Assembly: GCA_002501065.1 (NCBI GenBank) | Contig: DLRK01000001.1 | Coordinates: forward strand, 1 to 13,177 | Direction of reading: 5' to 3' | From: Akkermansiaceae bacterium UBA7890 | GTDB taxonomy: Bacteria; Verrucomicrobiota; Verrucomicrobiia; Verrucomicrobiales; Akkermansiaceae | Length of the DNA stretch: 13,177 bases | Part shown: one piece after another, positions 1 to 7,691 of the stretch | Numbering within the stretch: position 1 is the first letter of the stretch | Layout: the number at the start of each line of letters is the position of its first letter | The notes under the pieces: generated by a model | Databases searched by the model: none | Told to the model about the DNA's origin: nothing | What the model saw: only the letters and a program-made list of their open reading frames with translations | Position numbers and translations under genes: made by a program

Positions 1-1836
1 GCCGACCCAGCCGGGTCCCAGGAAGGAGATAATGGCGGGCATGCGGAAGGATCCCGGCAGGATCTCCTTCACCACTGCCGCATACGCTCCGATCCCGAAA
101 ACCTCACTCGTCCGCTGCTTGGGATAGACTTCGAGCCGCTCGAGCCTGCCGTTCACCCAGGCAACCTCCACCCCGAGGCCGGTTTCACAGTCAACCCGTG
201 CCACCACATCCTGATCGACCGGCCAACCGGGCAGAACACACGCACGCTTGCCGGTGGCCACCAGCAACATCGATTGCAACGTATCCATGAAACCGTCAAT
301 GGGATCGCTCTCCGCGGGCAGGTTGGCAAAGTCACTTCCCCAGAACCGTGGGAAGCGGGCCTTCCCCTGCCCCACCTCAAGAGCTGGCCGGGCCTTGGCG
401 AGCGCTGCCGCGATGGCCGCCTCACTCTTCTCCTTCGTCCACGGAACCAGCTTCCGCTCCGGAACTTCCCTGGCCGGTTCCCCCGTCGGTTTGAGCGGAT
501 GAGGACCCCGCCCGCTGACCGCACTCAGATAGCGTCTCAGCACCAGGGCGCGCGAGATGGCGGCCGCTTTCTCATCGCTGCCGAGGTGTATGCTGCCCCG
601 GTTCCAGAACTTGTTCCAGACGTCCATCTGTCCGCTGACCGAACCGTTGACGTCCGCCTTACCGATCCCCCCGAGGGTCTCATCCAGCTTCTCGACCTTG
701 GAAACCTCCCGGAGCAGGTGCACCTGCAGGTCAAAGGCAGCGGCGGGAGCGGGATTCCTGAGTTCCACCCCTTCCCCCGGCTCCATCCCGTCGCACAGAA
801 CCACCAGGGCGTGATCGGCATTCCTGATCCGCAACCGCTTGTGGTCTTTCAGAGCCTTGTGCTCCCCGTCTCCTTCCAGACCCACCACGAAGTCAACCGG
901 CTTCCCGGTTCGCAGTTGCAGATGAAGCACATCGCGATTGGCATCCACGAAGAACGAAAAAACCGGCTTCTCGGGTTGTTGCAGGCTCTTGATGGTCACC
1001 TCGCCGAACTTGAAACGCAGGGCCTGATGAAAAGACGACTCGGTGTGAAACCCTTGCTCAAGCCGAAACCGCACCCCTCCCACCGGGGCAATCCGACCGT
1101 CGGCTTTCCGGGCCCCCAGACCGACATGAACGACTCCGTCCTGATCAGTCCACACATGAGCCAGCAGGGAACCGTTCCCAATCGGCATTGCTCCCTCCGC
1201 ATTTCCTCCCGGCGTATTCCATACGATGTGAGCATGCGAGACCGGATCAGGCGGGCTCTTCACCAGGGGAGGCTTGGCCGGGGCAAGAGCCGCCAGGGCT
1301 GCATCGCTCAGCTTCTCGTCCAGGACCAGGATCTCGGCTGCCCCGGGATTCGGTCCCCCGTGTGAGTTGAGAAATCGCAGGGTCAGCTTTCTTACGGCCT
1401 GCCGCTCGATTGTCACCCGCTGGCCACCATGCCGTTTCTCAAAGGCACCCTTCGCCACCGGCTCGGCCCGATCGTCGACGAAGATCTCATAATCCTTGAA
1501 GCATTCCTCCAGCAACCAGGTCGTCCGTCCGAAGTAGACAATCTCCTGCACCATCACGGACTCCTTCCACTCCAGGACCAGTTCCCCCTTGTCCTCGGCC
1601 ACCTCTCCGTCAACCGCCCACGACTTTGCTCCCTGTGAATCCGGATAAAACTCAAGGTGCTGGGAGAGGGCTGGCGCGATCCGGCCATCTGCAATCGCAC
1701 CGGCCGCCAGCTTCTGCCCCTCCGATTCGGAAGAAGCGGTGATCCGTGCACTGGCTGCGAGGTTCACAAACTCCGGTTTCGCCACCGCAAGGGAAACCAG
1801 CTGCAGAAACAACAGGGAGAGGCAGATCCGAATCAT
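1..1836 (-). CDS. Exported DUF5703/GH95-like protein, catalytic core apparently deleted; 3' end outside window
   Basis: The frame is open from ATG at 1836 to base 1 (612 codons, no stop). Residues 1-19 form a signal peptide ending Ala-Val-Ala. Residues about 20-165 resemble a galactose-binding (discoidin-like) domain. A DUF5703/GH95-type N-terminal beta-sandwich starts near residue 204 (IVWNTPGGNAEGAMPIGNG), and the linker helix follows with WNKFWNRGSIHL and RRYLSAVSGRGPHPLK (434-449). Only about 45 residues later comes RFPRFWGS (494-501), then TLQSMLL and VLPGWPVDQDV, which in this family belong to the end of the barrel and the C-terminal beta-domain. The several-hundred-residue (alpha/alpha)6 barrel expected between them is therefore missing. 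After about residue 580 the chain continues with extra sequence ending in a hydrophobic stretch. The family is usually linked to glycan hydrolysis; this copy may only bind sugar. A TAGGG lies 7 bases before the start. Family assignment is from remembered motifs. Confidence 0.8.
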   Translation of the reverse strand, partial: MIRICLSLLFLQLVSLAVAKPEFVNLAASARITASSESEGQKLAAGAIADGRIAPALSQHLEFYPDSQGAKSWAVDGEVAEDKGELVLEWKESVMVQEIVYFGRTTWLLEECFKDYEIFVDDRAEPVAKGAFEKRHGGQRVTIERQAVRKLTLRFLNSHGGPNPGAAEILVLDEKLSDAALAALAPAKPPLVKSPPDPVSHAHIVWNTPGGNAEGAMPIGNGSLLAHVWTDQDGVVHVGLGARKADGRIAPVGGVRFRLEQGFHTESSFHQALRFKFGEVTIKSLQQPEKPVFSFFVDANRDVLHLQLRTGKPVDFVVGLEGDGEHKALKDHKRLRIRNADHALVVLCDGMEPGEGVELRNPAPAAAFDLQVHLLREVSKVEKLDETLGGIGKADVNGSVSGQMDVWNKFWNRGSIHLGSDEKAAAISRALVLRRYLSAVSGRGPHPLKPTGEPAREVPERKLVPWTKEKSEAAIAAALAKARPALEVGQGKARFPRFWGSDFANLPAESDPIDGFMDTLQSMLLVATGKRACVLPGWPVDQDVVARVDCETGLGVEVAWVNGRLERLEVYPKQRTSEVFGIGAYAAVVKEILPGSFRMPAIISFLGPGWVG

Positions 1837-2050
1837 TGCATTACCCTAGGGAAGAGCCATTCCCATGAAAAGCTCCCATTGGGACACGGACATGATTCGA
1901 TCGCGGGTGTCCGCTCCTGGCATGCCTCCCCATTGTGCCTTGCTTCAGACCACACACCGGGAGAGCCCGTCCCTGGGGGGGGCGAGACTCTTTGTGATTG
2001 GCTGAAAGGCGGAAAAAGCAGACAAATGGGACCGTAGCTTCCGCCGCCTC
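1837..2050. promoter_or_regulatory. Divergent intergenic region
   Basis: This 214-bp spacer separates the minus-strand GH95-like gene from the plus-strand SGNH-like gene, so promoters for both should lie here. I see no convincing paired -35/-10 boxes. A weak TTGGCT at 1998-2003 has only poor -10 matches downstream. The plus-strand start at 2051 has no Shine-Dalgarno. No hairpin with a T tract and no believable small gene was found. Confidence 0.4.
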
Positions 2051-3550
2051 ATGGTCGCCCGTCATTCCGTTCTCATTTTCGTTGTTGCCCTGGCTGCGGC
2101 CCGTGCCGACGACGGATCCAGCCCGCCTCGCCTGAAACCACGCCCCGTCAGCTATGGAACGGCTGGTGCAGCCACCCCCAGATGGCCGGAACGGATCGCC
2201 CTGCATGACCCTGGATCCCAGGATGCACTCTGGGCGCAGAAGAGCTTTGATCACCGCAACTGGAAAACCATGAGTTTGCCCGCCCACTGGGAAAAGGCGG
2301 GACTGCCCGACTACGATGGCATCGTGTGGTTCCGTCGCACGGTGGAGATCGGCGAAGCAATGGCGCGCGGGGAAGCCACCCTGGAGCTGGGAGCGATCGA
2401 TGACATGGACGTGACCTGGGTGAACGGAAAGCGGGTGGGCGGACACGAACAGCCCGGAGCCCACTTCGCTCCCCGCAACTACAGGTTGCCCGCCGGCACG
2501 CTCACGCCGGGAAAGAACACCATCGCCGTGCGCGTGTTCGATCACGGCTCTACCGGAGGACTGGCGCAGACTCACGGGAAACTGCAACTGACCGGAGACG
2601 GAAAGACAATTCCCCTCACGGGGCCCTGGCACTACCGGGAGGGGGCAACCCTGGCAAAACTTCTGATCCCCGGACCGGCGAATTCCACCTCGATCGCGCC
2701 CCGGACAAAACCCTTCACAGGCAAGTTTGCCCTGCGGCCCCATGACGTCGTGGCCCTGGCGGGTGGCACCAGCATGGTCCAGCAGTTCGGATCGGGTCAT
2801 CTGGAAGCGATGCTCACCCACGCGGCCTCTGATCCCGTTTATTTTCGCGACTTCGCCTGGCAGGCGGACACCGTCTACCGCCAGCAGCGCCCGCGTAATT
2901 CCGGCACGCACCTCGACCTGCTCAGGCGCATGGGAGCAAGCGTCATCATTGCGAACTTCGGCCAGATGGAGGCTCTGGATGGAGCAACGCAGCTTCCTCA
3001 GTTTCTCGCGGCCTACGGCAAACTCCTGGACGAGTTCGAAAAATGCACTCCCCGCATTGTCCTGGTGTCACCCCATCGCCATGAAAAAACCGGCAACCCA
3101 CTCCTCCCCGACCTGAGCAGACGCAATGGAGATGTCGTCGCCTACAGTGAAGGCATTCGCCAACTGGCCCGGCGGCGCGGTCACCTCTACGTCGACCTGC
3201 ACAAGCTCGATCCCTCGGGATTGACCAGTGACAGCAGTCACCTCAACCCGGAAGGCCAGCGGGCCTGGGCACGAAGCGTCATGTCGCAATTGATCGGACG
3301 GGAGGTCCCCGGCCGGGACGGCGTCCTTGAACCGCTGCGCCAGCAAATACAGCACAAGAACATGCTCTGGCGTCAACACTGGCGACCCGCCAACTGGTCG
3401 TTTCTCTACGGCAACCGCCAGCACGTGCCCAGCAGCAGGGACCACCGGCCGGGCAAACCCCGCTGGTTCCCCGAAGAGGTCAATGCCATCATCCCGCTCA
3501 TTGAGCAGGCGGAAGCAGAAATCTGGAAAGTGAAGGAGGGCGTCAAGTGA
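2051..3550 (+). CDS. Exported jelly-roll + degenerate SGNH/GDSL-like protein
   Basis: 499 residues with a signal peptide ending near Ala-Arg-Ala (17-19). Residues about 45-195 form a beta-galactosidase-type jelly roll like the one inserted in sialate O-acetylesterases (LPAHWEKAGLPDYDG at 76-90, WVNGKRVGG at 123-131). Residues about 225-415 follow the SGNH fold order: block I is GGT (238-240) instead of GDS, block II has Ala272 (WQADTV) where Gly is usual, block III is GQME (304-307) instead of GxND, and block V keeps Asp394-x-x-His397. A C-terminal Trp-rich region (WRQHWRPANW and an SSRDHR motif) resembles a tail common in planctomycete and verrucomicrobial homologues. Ester hydrolysis on glycans would be the default guess, but the lost Ser/Gly/Asn make catalysis doubtful. 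The stop overlaps the next start as GTGA, so the two products are probably made together. No Shine-Dalgarno precedes the ATG. Confidence 0.85.
   Translation: MVARHSVLIFVVALAAARADDGSSPPRLKPRPVSYGTAGAATPRWPERIALHDPGSQDALWAQKSFDHRNWKTMSLPAHWEKAGLPDYDGIVWFRRTVEIGEAMARGEATLELGAIDDMDVTWVNGKRVGGHEQPGAHFAPRNYRLPAGTLTPGKNTIAVRVFDHGSTGGLAQTHGKLQLTGDGKTIPLTGPWHYREGATLAKLLIPGPANSTSIAPRTKPFTGKFALRPHDVVALAGGTSMVQQFGSGHLEAMLTHAASDPVYFRDFAWQADTVYRQQRPRNSGTHLDLLRRMGASVIIANFGQMEALDGATQLPQFLAAYGKLLDEFEKCTPRIVLVSPHRHEKTGNPLLPDLSRRNGDVVAYSEGIRQLARRRGHLYVDLHKLDPSGLTSDSSHLNPEGQRAWARSVMSQLIGREVPGRDGVLEPLRQQIQHKNMLWRQHWRPANWSFLYGNRQHVPSSRDHRPGKPRWFPEEVNAIIPLIEQAEAEIWKVKEGVK
3533..3539 (+). promoter_or_regulatory. Strong Shine-Dalgarno inside the end of the SGNH-like gene
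   Basis: AAGGAGG lies 7 bases before the GTG at 3547, inside the last codons of the preceding gene. It decides the GTG start of the cytochrome-containing gene and is the only strong ribosome-binding site seen in this window. Confidence 0.8.
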
Positions 3551-6546
3551 AGAAGCAGATCCTCGTCTGCCTCCTGTTCCTGAATCCCGCCGTGGGATTC
3601 GCTCAGCAGAAGAATTACTCGGTTGGCCCCTCCCTGCGGGACAACTCCGCCAGAGCCGAACTCTCTTCCTTTGAGATCGCCGCAGGCTACGAAGTCTCTC
3701 TCTTTGCGTCCGAGGAAAATGGCATCGCCAATCCCATCGCGATGCGCTGGGGTCCCAGGGGCCGCCTGTGGGTGCTCTGCACCCTCGTCTATCCGCAGGC
3801 TCTCCCCACCAAGGCCCCCGGCGACAAGCTCTTCATCCTGCAGGACAACGACCGGGATGGCCGCGTGGACGAAACGCTGATCTTCGCAGACGGCCTGGAC
3901 ATGCCCACCGGATTTGCGATCGGCAACGGTGGAGTCTATCTCGGACAGGGCCAGGATCTCCTCTTCCTGCGGGATGAAGACGGGGACGACCGGGCGGATA
4001 CCCGTGAGGTTCTCCTCACCGGCTTCGGAACCGGTGACACCCACCAGAACATCAATTCCCTCACCTGGACCCCCGGCGGAGAACTTCTCTTCTGCCAGGG
4101 TCTGCACAATTTCTCCCGGGTGGAAACGCCCTGGGGCATCGTGCGCATGGATGAGCACGGGGTCTGGCGCCTCCGGCCCCGGCGCATGCAGCTGCACGCC
4201 TTCCGGGGATGCAGCGGCCAGAACCCCTGGGGTCTTTCGCACGGACACTGGGGCGAACCCTTCGCCAAGAGCAACGGCAACGCGGTGAGCGAACTCCTGC
4301 CGGTCATGATCCACACCGAACACCGCCATCAGCCGCTCGATATCGGCGGCACCCGGATCAAGAGCATGATCTGCGAGATCATCGATTCCCCCGCCCTCCC
4401 TGACGACCTGCAGGGCAACATCGTGATCGCGGGATACTTCGCCCATCTCGTCGATCGCCTGAAGGTCACTACCGACGGGGCCGGACACAAGGGCGAGCTG
4501 CTCGATCCGCTCTGGCGCACGGACCACCAGAGCTTCCGCCCCGTCGATGTCCAGACCGGCCCCGACGGCGCCCTCTACGTTGCCGATTGGTATAATCCCA
4601 TCATCGGGCACTACCAGGCTTCCCTGCGCCATCCCGACCGGGACAAGAAGCACGGCCGGATCTGGCGCATCACGGCCAAGGGGAAGAAGACCGTGAAACA
4701 ACCGCAGTATGATGAGCTGCCGACCAGGAACCTGCTGGATGCTCTCAAGACCGCTCCCCTCAAGGAACGCGAGCGGCTGCGCATGATCCTCTCCAACCGC
4801 TACCACGACCCGGAGATTGCCGGACGCCTGGAAGAAGAGTTGGCCGCCTGGGTATCCACCCTCGACCCGGACGATCCCCGTTTCGAGCACCACCTCTTCG
4901 AGGCGCTCTGCCTCTACGAGTGGTTTGAGGTGGTCAATGTCAGCCTCCTCAACCAGCTCCTCGGCGCCCGGGAACCGCTCGCCAGAGCCTACGCCACCCG
5001 GGTGGTGGGACGGTGGCACGACCGCCTGCAGGAACCGTTGCGCTCTCTCGAGAAATCGGTCACTGACCCCCACCCGCGCGTGCGCCTGGAGGCAGTGGTG
5101 GCCGCCGGCCAGTTCCAGTCCGCCGAGGCCATGGCAGTGGCGACCCGCGTGCTGGAGGCACCCACCGATCGCTTCCTGGAAGCCGCCCTGCGCCAGTGTG
5201 CGCACGCCCTGCAACCCCGGTGGTTTGCCGCTCTTCAGGAGGGCAAACTCGCCATCTCGGACGCTGGCCAGCTGGCTTTTCTCCTCAAGCAGACCACCGG
5301 GCAGGATGCCGCCGGGATCGCACGGACCATGCTGGAGGATCAGACCAGCGACCGGAGCAGCCCAACCTTTGCCACTCTGGCCAAGCTCCTGGCCACACAG
5401 GGAACGATCGAGGACCTCGAATGGCTCGTCACCCTCGCCTATAAATTCCGCGAAAACGCCACGCCCGCCCTGGCAGCCCTGGTGGAATCCGCCCGGCTCC
5501 GCAACCTGAAACCCCGCACCTCCGTCCTGCCACTGCTCCTCGTCTTCGCCGTCGAAAGTGGAACGACCGGACAACGCATGCATGCCCTGCAGTTGATTGG
5601 GCATTGGAACCTTCGGGATCTGGGCGATCGCGTGATCCAGGCCAGCCTCAACCCCCGCTTCGAGCCGGAGGTCCGTATCGCAGCGGTGGAAGCCATGAGC
5701 CGACTGCCGGAGATGGGCAAACCCCGTCTCAACGCCCTGAGCCGACTGCTCGACGAGGCTGAAGAAATCGGCCTGCGTCACGCTGCCCTGGACACCCTGG
5801 CCGGAATTGAACCGGTTCGCGCGGCCCGGATTGCGGCCGGGGCCCTGGCCGCGACCGGGCAGGACGACCCACTGGAACCCTATCTCGTCCCCTTTCTCAC
5901 GCGCAAGGGAGGAGACGTCGTCCTCGCTGCCATCCTGAAGGAAACCGGACTGAAGCCGGAACTCCGCGCCCGCATCCAGGGAGCACTGGGAGCGACCGGG
6001 CTACACTCCCCCGCCCTCGCCGGGGTTCTTGAGGCTGCCGGCCCGGACAGACGCAAGACCATCGGCATGCCGGCCTACAGTGAGCAATGGATCAACACCC
6101 TCGCTGCCGAAGTCAAGGCAAGTGGTGATGCCAAGCGTGGATCGGAAGTCTATCATCGCGATTCCCTGGCCTGCACGATGTGCCATCTCATCGACGGATG
6201 CGGACTGGACTTTGGCCCCGAACTGACCGCAGTGGGTGCGGGACTGCCAGTCGAAATCATCATCGAATCAGTGGTCTGGCCCCGACGCCAGATCAAGGAA
6301 GGCTACCTTTCCACCACCATCACGACCCGCGACAACCAGGTGGTTAGTGGTCACCTCAAGCATGAGGACAAGCAACGCATCGTCATCGAAGACGCGGTAA
6401 CCAGGACCAGAAAGACCCTCGCCCCCGGCAACGTCGCCCAGCGCCAGGAAGCCGGCACGGTCATGCCCCCCGGGTTGACCGCCCAATTGAACAGGAAAGA
6501 ACTGCGGGACCTGATCCGTTTCCTCTCCGAACGAAAGGGAAAGTAG
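3547..6546 (+). CDS. PVC-type membrane-bound dehydrogenase propeller with HEAT repeats and C-terminal cytochrome c domain
   Basis: 999 residues starting at GTG 3547. A signal peptide (about 1-20, ending Gly-Phe-Ala) precedes a beta-propeller of the 'putative membrane-bound dehydrogenase' type (about 38-380). It has two Asp-rich, EF-hand-like loops (DNDRDGRVD at 100-108, DEDGDDRAD at 143-151) and the family segments THQNINSLTW and GALYVADWYNP. Residues about 390-840 are Leu/Ala-rich helical HEAT-like repeats. The C-terminus is the 'putative heme-binding' domain, with CTMCH (Cys876, Cys879, His880) and a likely distal ligand Met973 in TVMPPGL. This architecture is typical of PVC bacteria; sugar or alcohol oxidation in the periplasm is the usual proposal, but substrate and electron acceptor are unknown. 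It is coupled to the SGNH-like gene by a 4-base overlap. Length and domains look complete. Confidence 0.93.
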   Translation: MKKQILVCLLFLNPAVGFAQQKNYSVGPSLRDNSARAELSSFEIAAGYEVSLFASEENGIANPIAMRWGPRGRLWVLCTLVYPQALPTKAPGDKLFILQDNDRDGRVDETLIFADGLDMPTGFAIGNGGVYLGQGQDLLFLRDEDGDDRADTREVLLTGFGTGDTHQNINSLTWTPGGELLFCQGLHNFSRVETPWGIVRMDEHGVWRLRPRRMQLHAFRGCSGQNPWGLSHGHWGEPFAKSNGNAVSELLPVMIHTEHRHQPLDIGGTRIKSMICEIIDSPALPDDLQGNIVIAGYFAHLVDRLKVTTDGAGHKGELLDPLWRTDHQSFRPVDVQTGPDGALYVADWYNPIIGHYQASLRHPDRDKKHGRIWRITAKGKKTVKQPQYDELPTRNLLDALKTAPLKERERLRMILSNRYHDPEIAGRLEEELAAWVSTLDPDDPRFEHHLFEALCLYEWFEVVNVSLLNQLLGAREPLARAYATRVVGRWHDRLQEPLRSLEKSVTDPHPRVRLEAVVAAGQFQSAEAMAVATRVLEAPTDRFLEAALRQCAHALQPRWFAALQEGKLAISDAGQLAFLLKQTTGQDAAGIARTMLEDQTSDRSSPTFATLAKLLATQGTIEDLEWLVTLAYKFRENATPALAALVESARLRNLKPRTSVLPLLLVFAVESGTTGQRMHALQLIGHWNLRDLGDRVIQASLNPRFEPEVRIAAVEAMSRLPEMGKPRLNALSRLLDEAEEIGLRHAALDTLAGIEPVRAARIAAGALAATGQDDPLEPYLVPFLTRKGGDVVLAAILKETGLKPELRARIQGALGATGLHSPALAGVLEAAGPDRRKTIGMPAYSEQWINTLAAEVKASGDAKRGSEVYHRDSLACTMCHLIDGCGLDFGPELTAVGAGLPVEIIIESVVWPRRQIKEGYLSTTITTRDNQVVSGHLKHEDKQRIVIEDAVTRTRKTLAPGNVAQRQEAGTVMPPGLTAQLNRKELRDLIRFLSERKGK

Positions 6547-6604
6547 GCTACCCGACGTCCCTTCATCCTGAGCACCCCGCCCTGAAGTCACGCCGCCAGT
6601 CCGA

Positions 6605-6633
6605 TTGACGGATCCCGCCCAGCCTGCTGCAAT
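6605..6633 (+). promoter_or_regulatory. Candidate sigma70-like promoter for the ThuA gene
   Basis: TTGACG (6605-6610), a 17-base spacer, then TGCAAT (6628-6633). The -35 box matches consensus at 5 of 6 positions and the -10 at 4 of 6. The start codon is at 6666, so the leader would be about 26 bases. The -35 core is flanked by a small inverted repeat (TCCG/CGGA). Pattern match only. Confidence 0.4.
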
Positions 6634-6665
6634 ACGCAACGTTCCTCTGACGAACTACCTCAATC

Positions 6666-7574
6666 ATGAAAACGCGAATCGCTCTACACCTTGCCTCTCT
6701 CACCCTTGCAGGCGCGCTGCTCAGCGGCAATGCCCTCGGGGAAGACAAGAAGATGAAAGTCCTCATCATCGACGGCCAGAACAACCACAACTGGAAGGCC
6801 ACCACCCCGGTGCTGGTGGAAGCCCTCGAGTCCTGCGGACAATTCCAGGTGACCGTCTCGACCTCCCCTCCGGGCGGCGCAAACCGGGAGGCCTGGGACA
6901 AGTGGCGCCCGGCCTTCGACAAGGCCGATGCCGTCCTCAGCAACTACAACGGACAGAACTGGCCGGAAGAGGTGCAGAAATCCTTCCTCGCCTACGTGAG
7001 CGGAGGAGGAGGATTCGTAGTGGTCCACGCCGCCAACAATTCATTCGGCAAGTGGAAGGATTACAACAGAATCATCGGTGTCGGCGGATGGGGTGGACGC
7101 AAGATCGGACGCGACGGCCCGTGGGTACACGTTGTGGACGGCAAGGCCGTGCGCGACTCCGAGACCAAGGGCAATGGCGGCAGCCATGGCCCCCGTCACC
7201 CCTTCAAGGTCGAACACATCGACACCACCCACCCGGTCACCAAGGGTCTCCCCGCCAAGTGGCTGCACCAGAAGGACGAACTCTACTGCCGCCTCTGCGG
7301 ACCAGCCGAGAAAATGGAAGTGCAGGGTTTCGCCTACTCACCGCAGTCCAAGCGCAATGAACCCATGCTCATGACCATCTCCTTCGGCGACGGCCGCGTC
7401 TTCCACACTCCGATGGGACACGACGTGGAAGCCATGCGTTGCCGCGGCTTCTTCACCATCATCCAGCGTGGAACGGAGTGGGCCGCCACCGGCGCAGTCG
7501 AGCGTACCGCCAGGATCCCCGGGGATTTTCCCACCGAGGAAAAGGTGTCGGTGGTTCCCCCTCCCGGGAAGTAA
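6666..7574 (+). CDS. Exported ThuA-domain protein
   Basis: 302 residues with a signal peptide (about 1-25, ending Ala-Leu-Gly). The rest is one ThuA (trehalose-utilization-like) domain with a class I glutamine-amidotransferase-like fold: it opens with VLIIDGQNNHNWK, has ADAVLSNYNG, a GGGGFVVVHAANNSF strand-turn, HPVTKGLP and the closing GRVFHTPMGHD. ThuA-family proteins have been tied to metabolism of keto-sugar derivatives of disaccharides, often beside dehydrogenases, and many PVC paralogues are exported like this one. Its place directly after a heme-linked dehydrogenase fits a joint role in oxidised-sugar handling, but the substrate cannot be told. The gene lies 119 bp downstream of the previous stop with its own candidate promoter and no Shine-Dalgarno. 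Longer upstream in-frame starts are not supported because they would displace the signal peptide. Confidence 0.9.
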   Translation: MKTRIALHLASLTLAGALLSGNALGEDKKMKVLIIDGQNNHNWKATTPVLVEALESCGQFQVTVSTSPPGGANREAWDKWRPAFDKADAVLSNYNGQNWPEEVQKSFLAYVSGGGGFVVVHAANNSFGKWKDYNRIIGVGGWGGRKIGRDGPWVHVVDGKAVRDSETKGNGGSHGPRHPFKVEHIDTTHPVTKGLPAKWLHQKDELYCRLCGPAEKMEVQGFAYSPQSKRNEPMLMTISFGDGRVFHTPMGHDVEAMRCRGFFTIIQRGTEWAATGAVERTARIPGDFPTEEKVSVVPPPGK

Positions 7575-7592
7575 CCGCCCATCCTTCATCAT

Positions 7593-7621
7593 AGCGCACA
7601 CCTGTCCCGGCAGTGTGCGCT
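7593..7621 (+). terminator. Perfect 9-bp hairpin after the ThuA gene
   Basis: AGCGCACAC (7593-7601) and GTGTGCGCT (7613-7621) are perfect reverse complements around an 11-base loop, 19 bases after the ThuA stop. There is no T tract, so it may be a Rho-dependent pause site, an mRNA 3' stabiliser or a palindromic regulatory site for the following sulfatase rather than a classic terminator. Confidence 0.45.
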
Positions 7622-7691
7622 CTGCGGGGTCCATGCCTGACGCATCTTGCAGGAAGACGATCTCAACTCTCGACAACCGTTCCGTATCCTC

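Noticed and set aside
274..1365. A 363-codon plus-strand open frame
   Set aside because: It is antisense to the GH95-like gene, which has a signal peptide and clear family motifs across the whole stretch. The plus-strand translation shows no known motif.
1841..2911. A 356-codon minus-strand open frame covering the divergent spacer and the SGNH-like 5' end
   Set aside because: It lies opposite the signal peptide and jelly roll of the SGNH-like gene, has no recognisable domain, and would remove the only divergent promoter region.
3406..5781. A 791-codon minus-strand open frame opposite the SGNH/dehydrogenase genes
   Set aside because: Long antisense frames are expected in GC-rich coding DNA. 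The plus-strand proteins have complete, recognisable domains here, and the antisense product has no motif or signal.
7647..7691. An upstream TTG start for the first sulfatase
   Set aside because: It would put 15 polar and charged residues before the signal peptide, and there is no Shine-Dalgarno to support it. ATG 7692 or 7707 is better.
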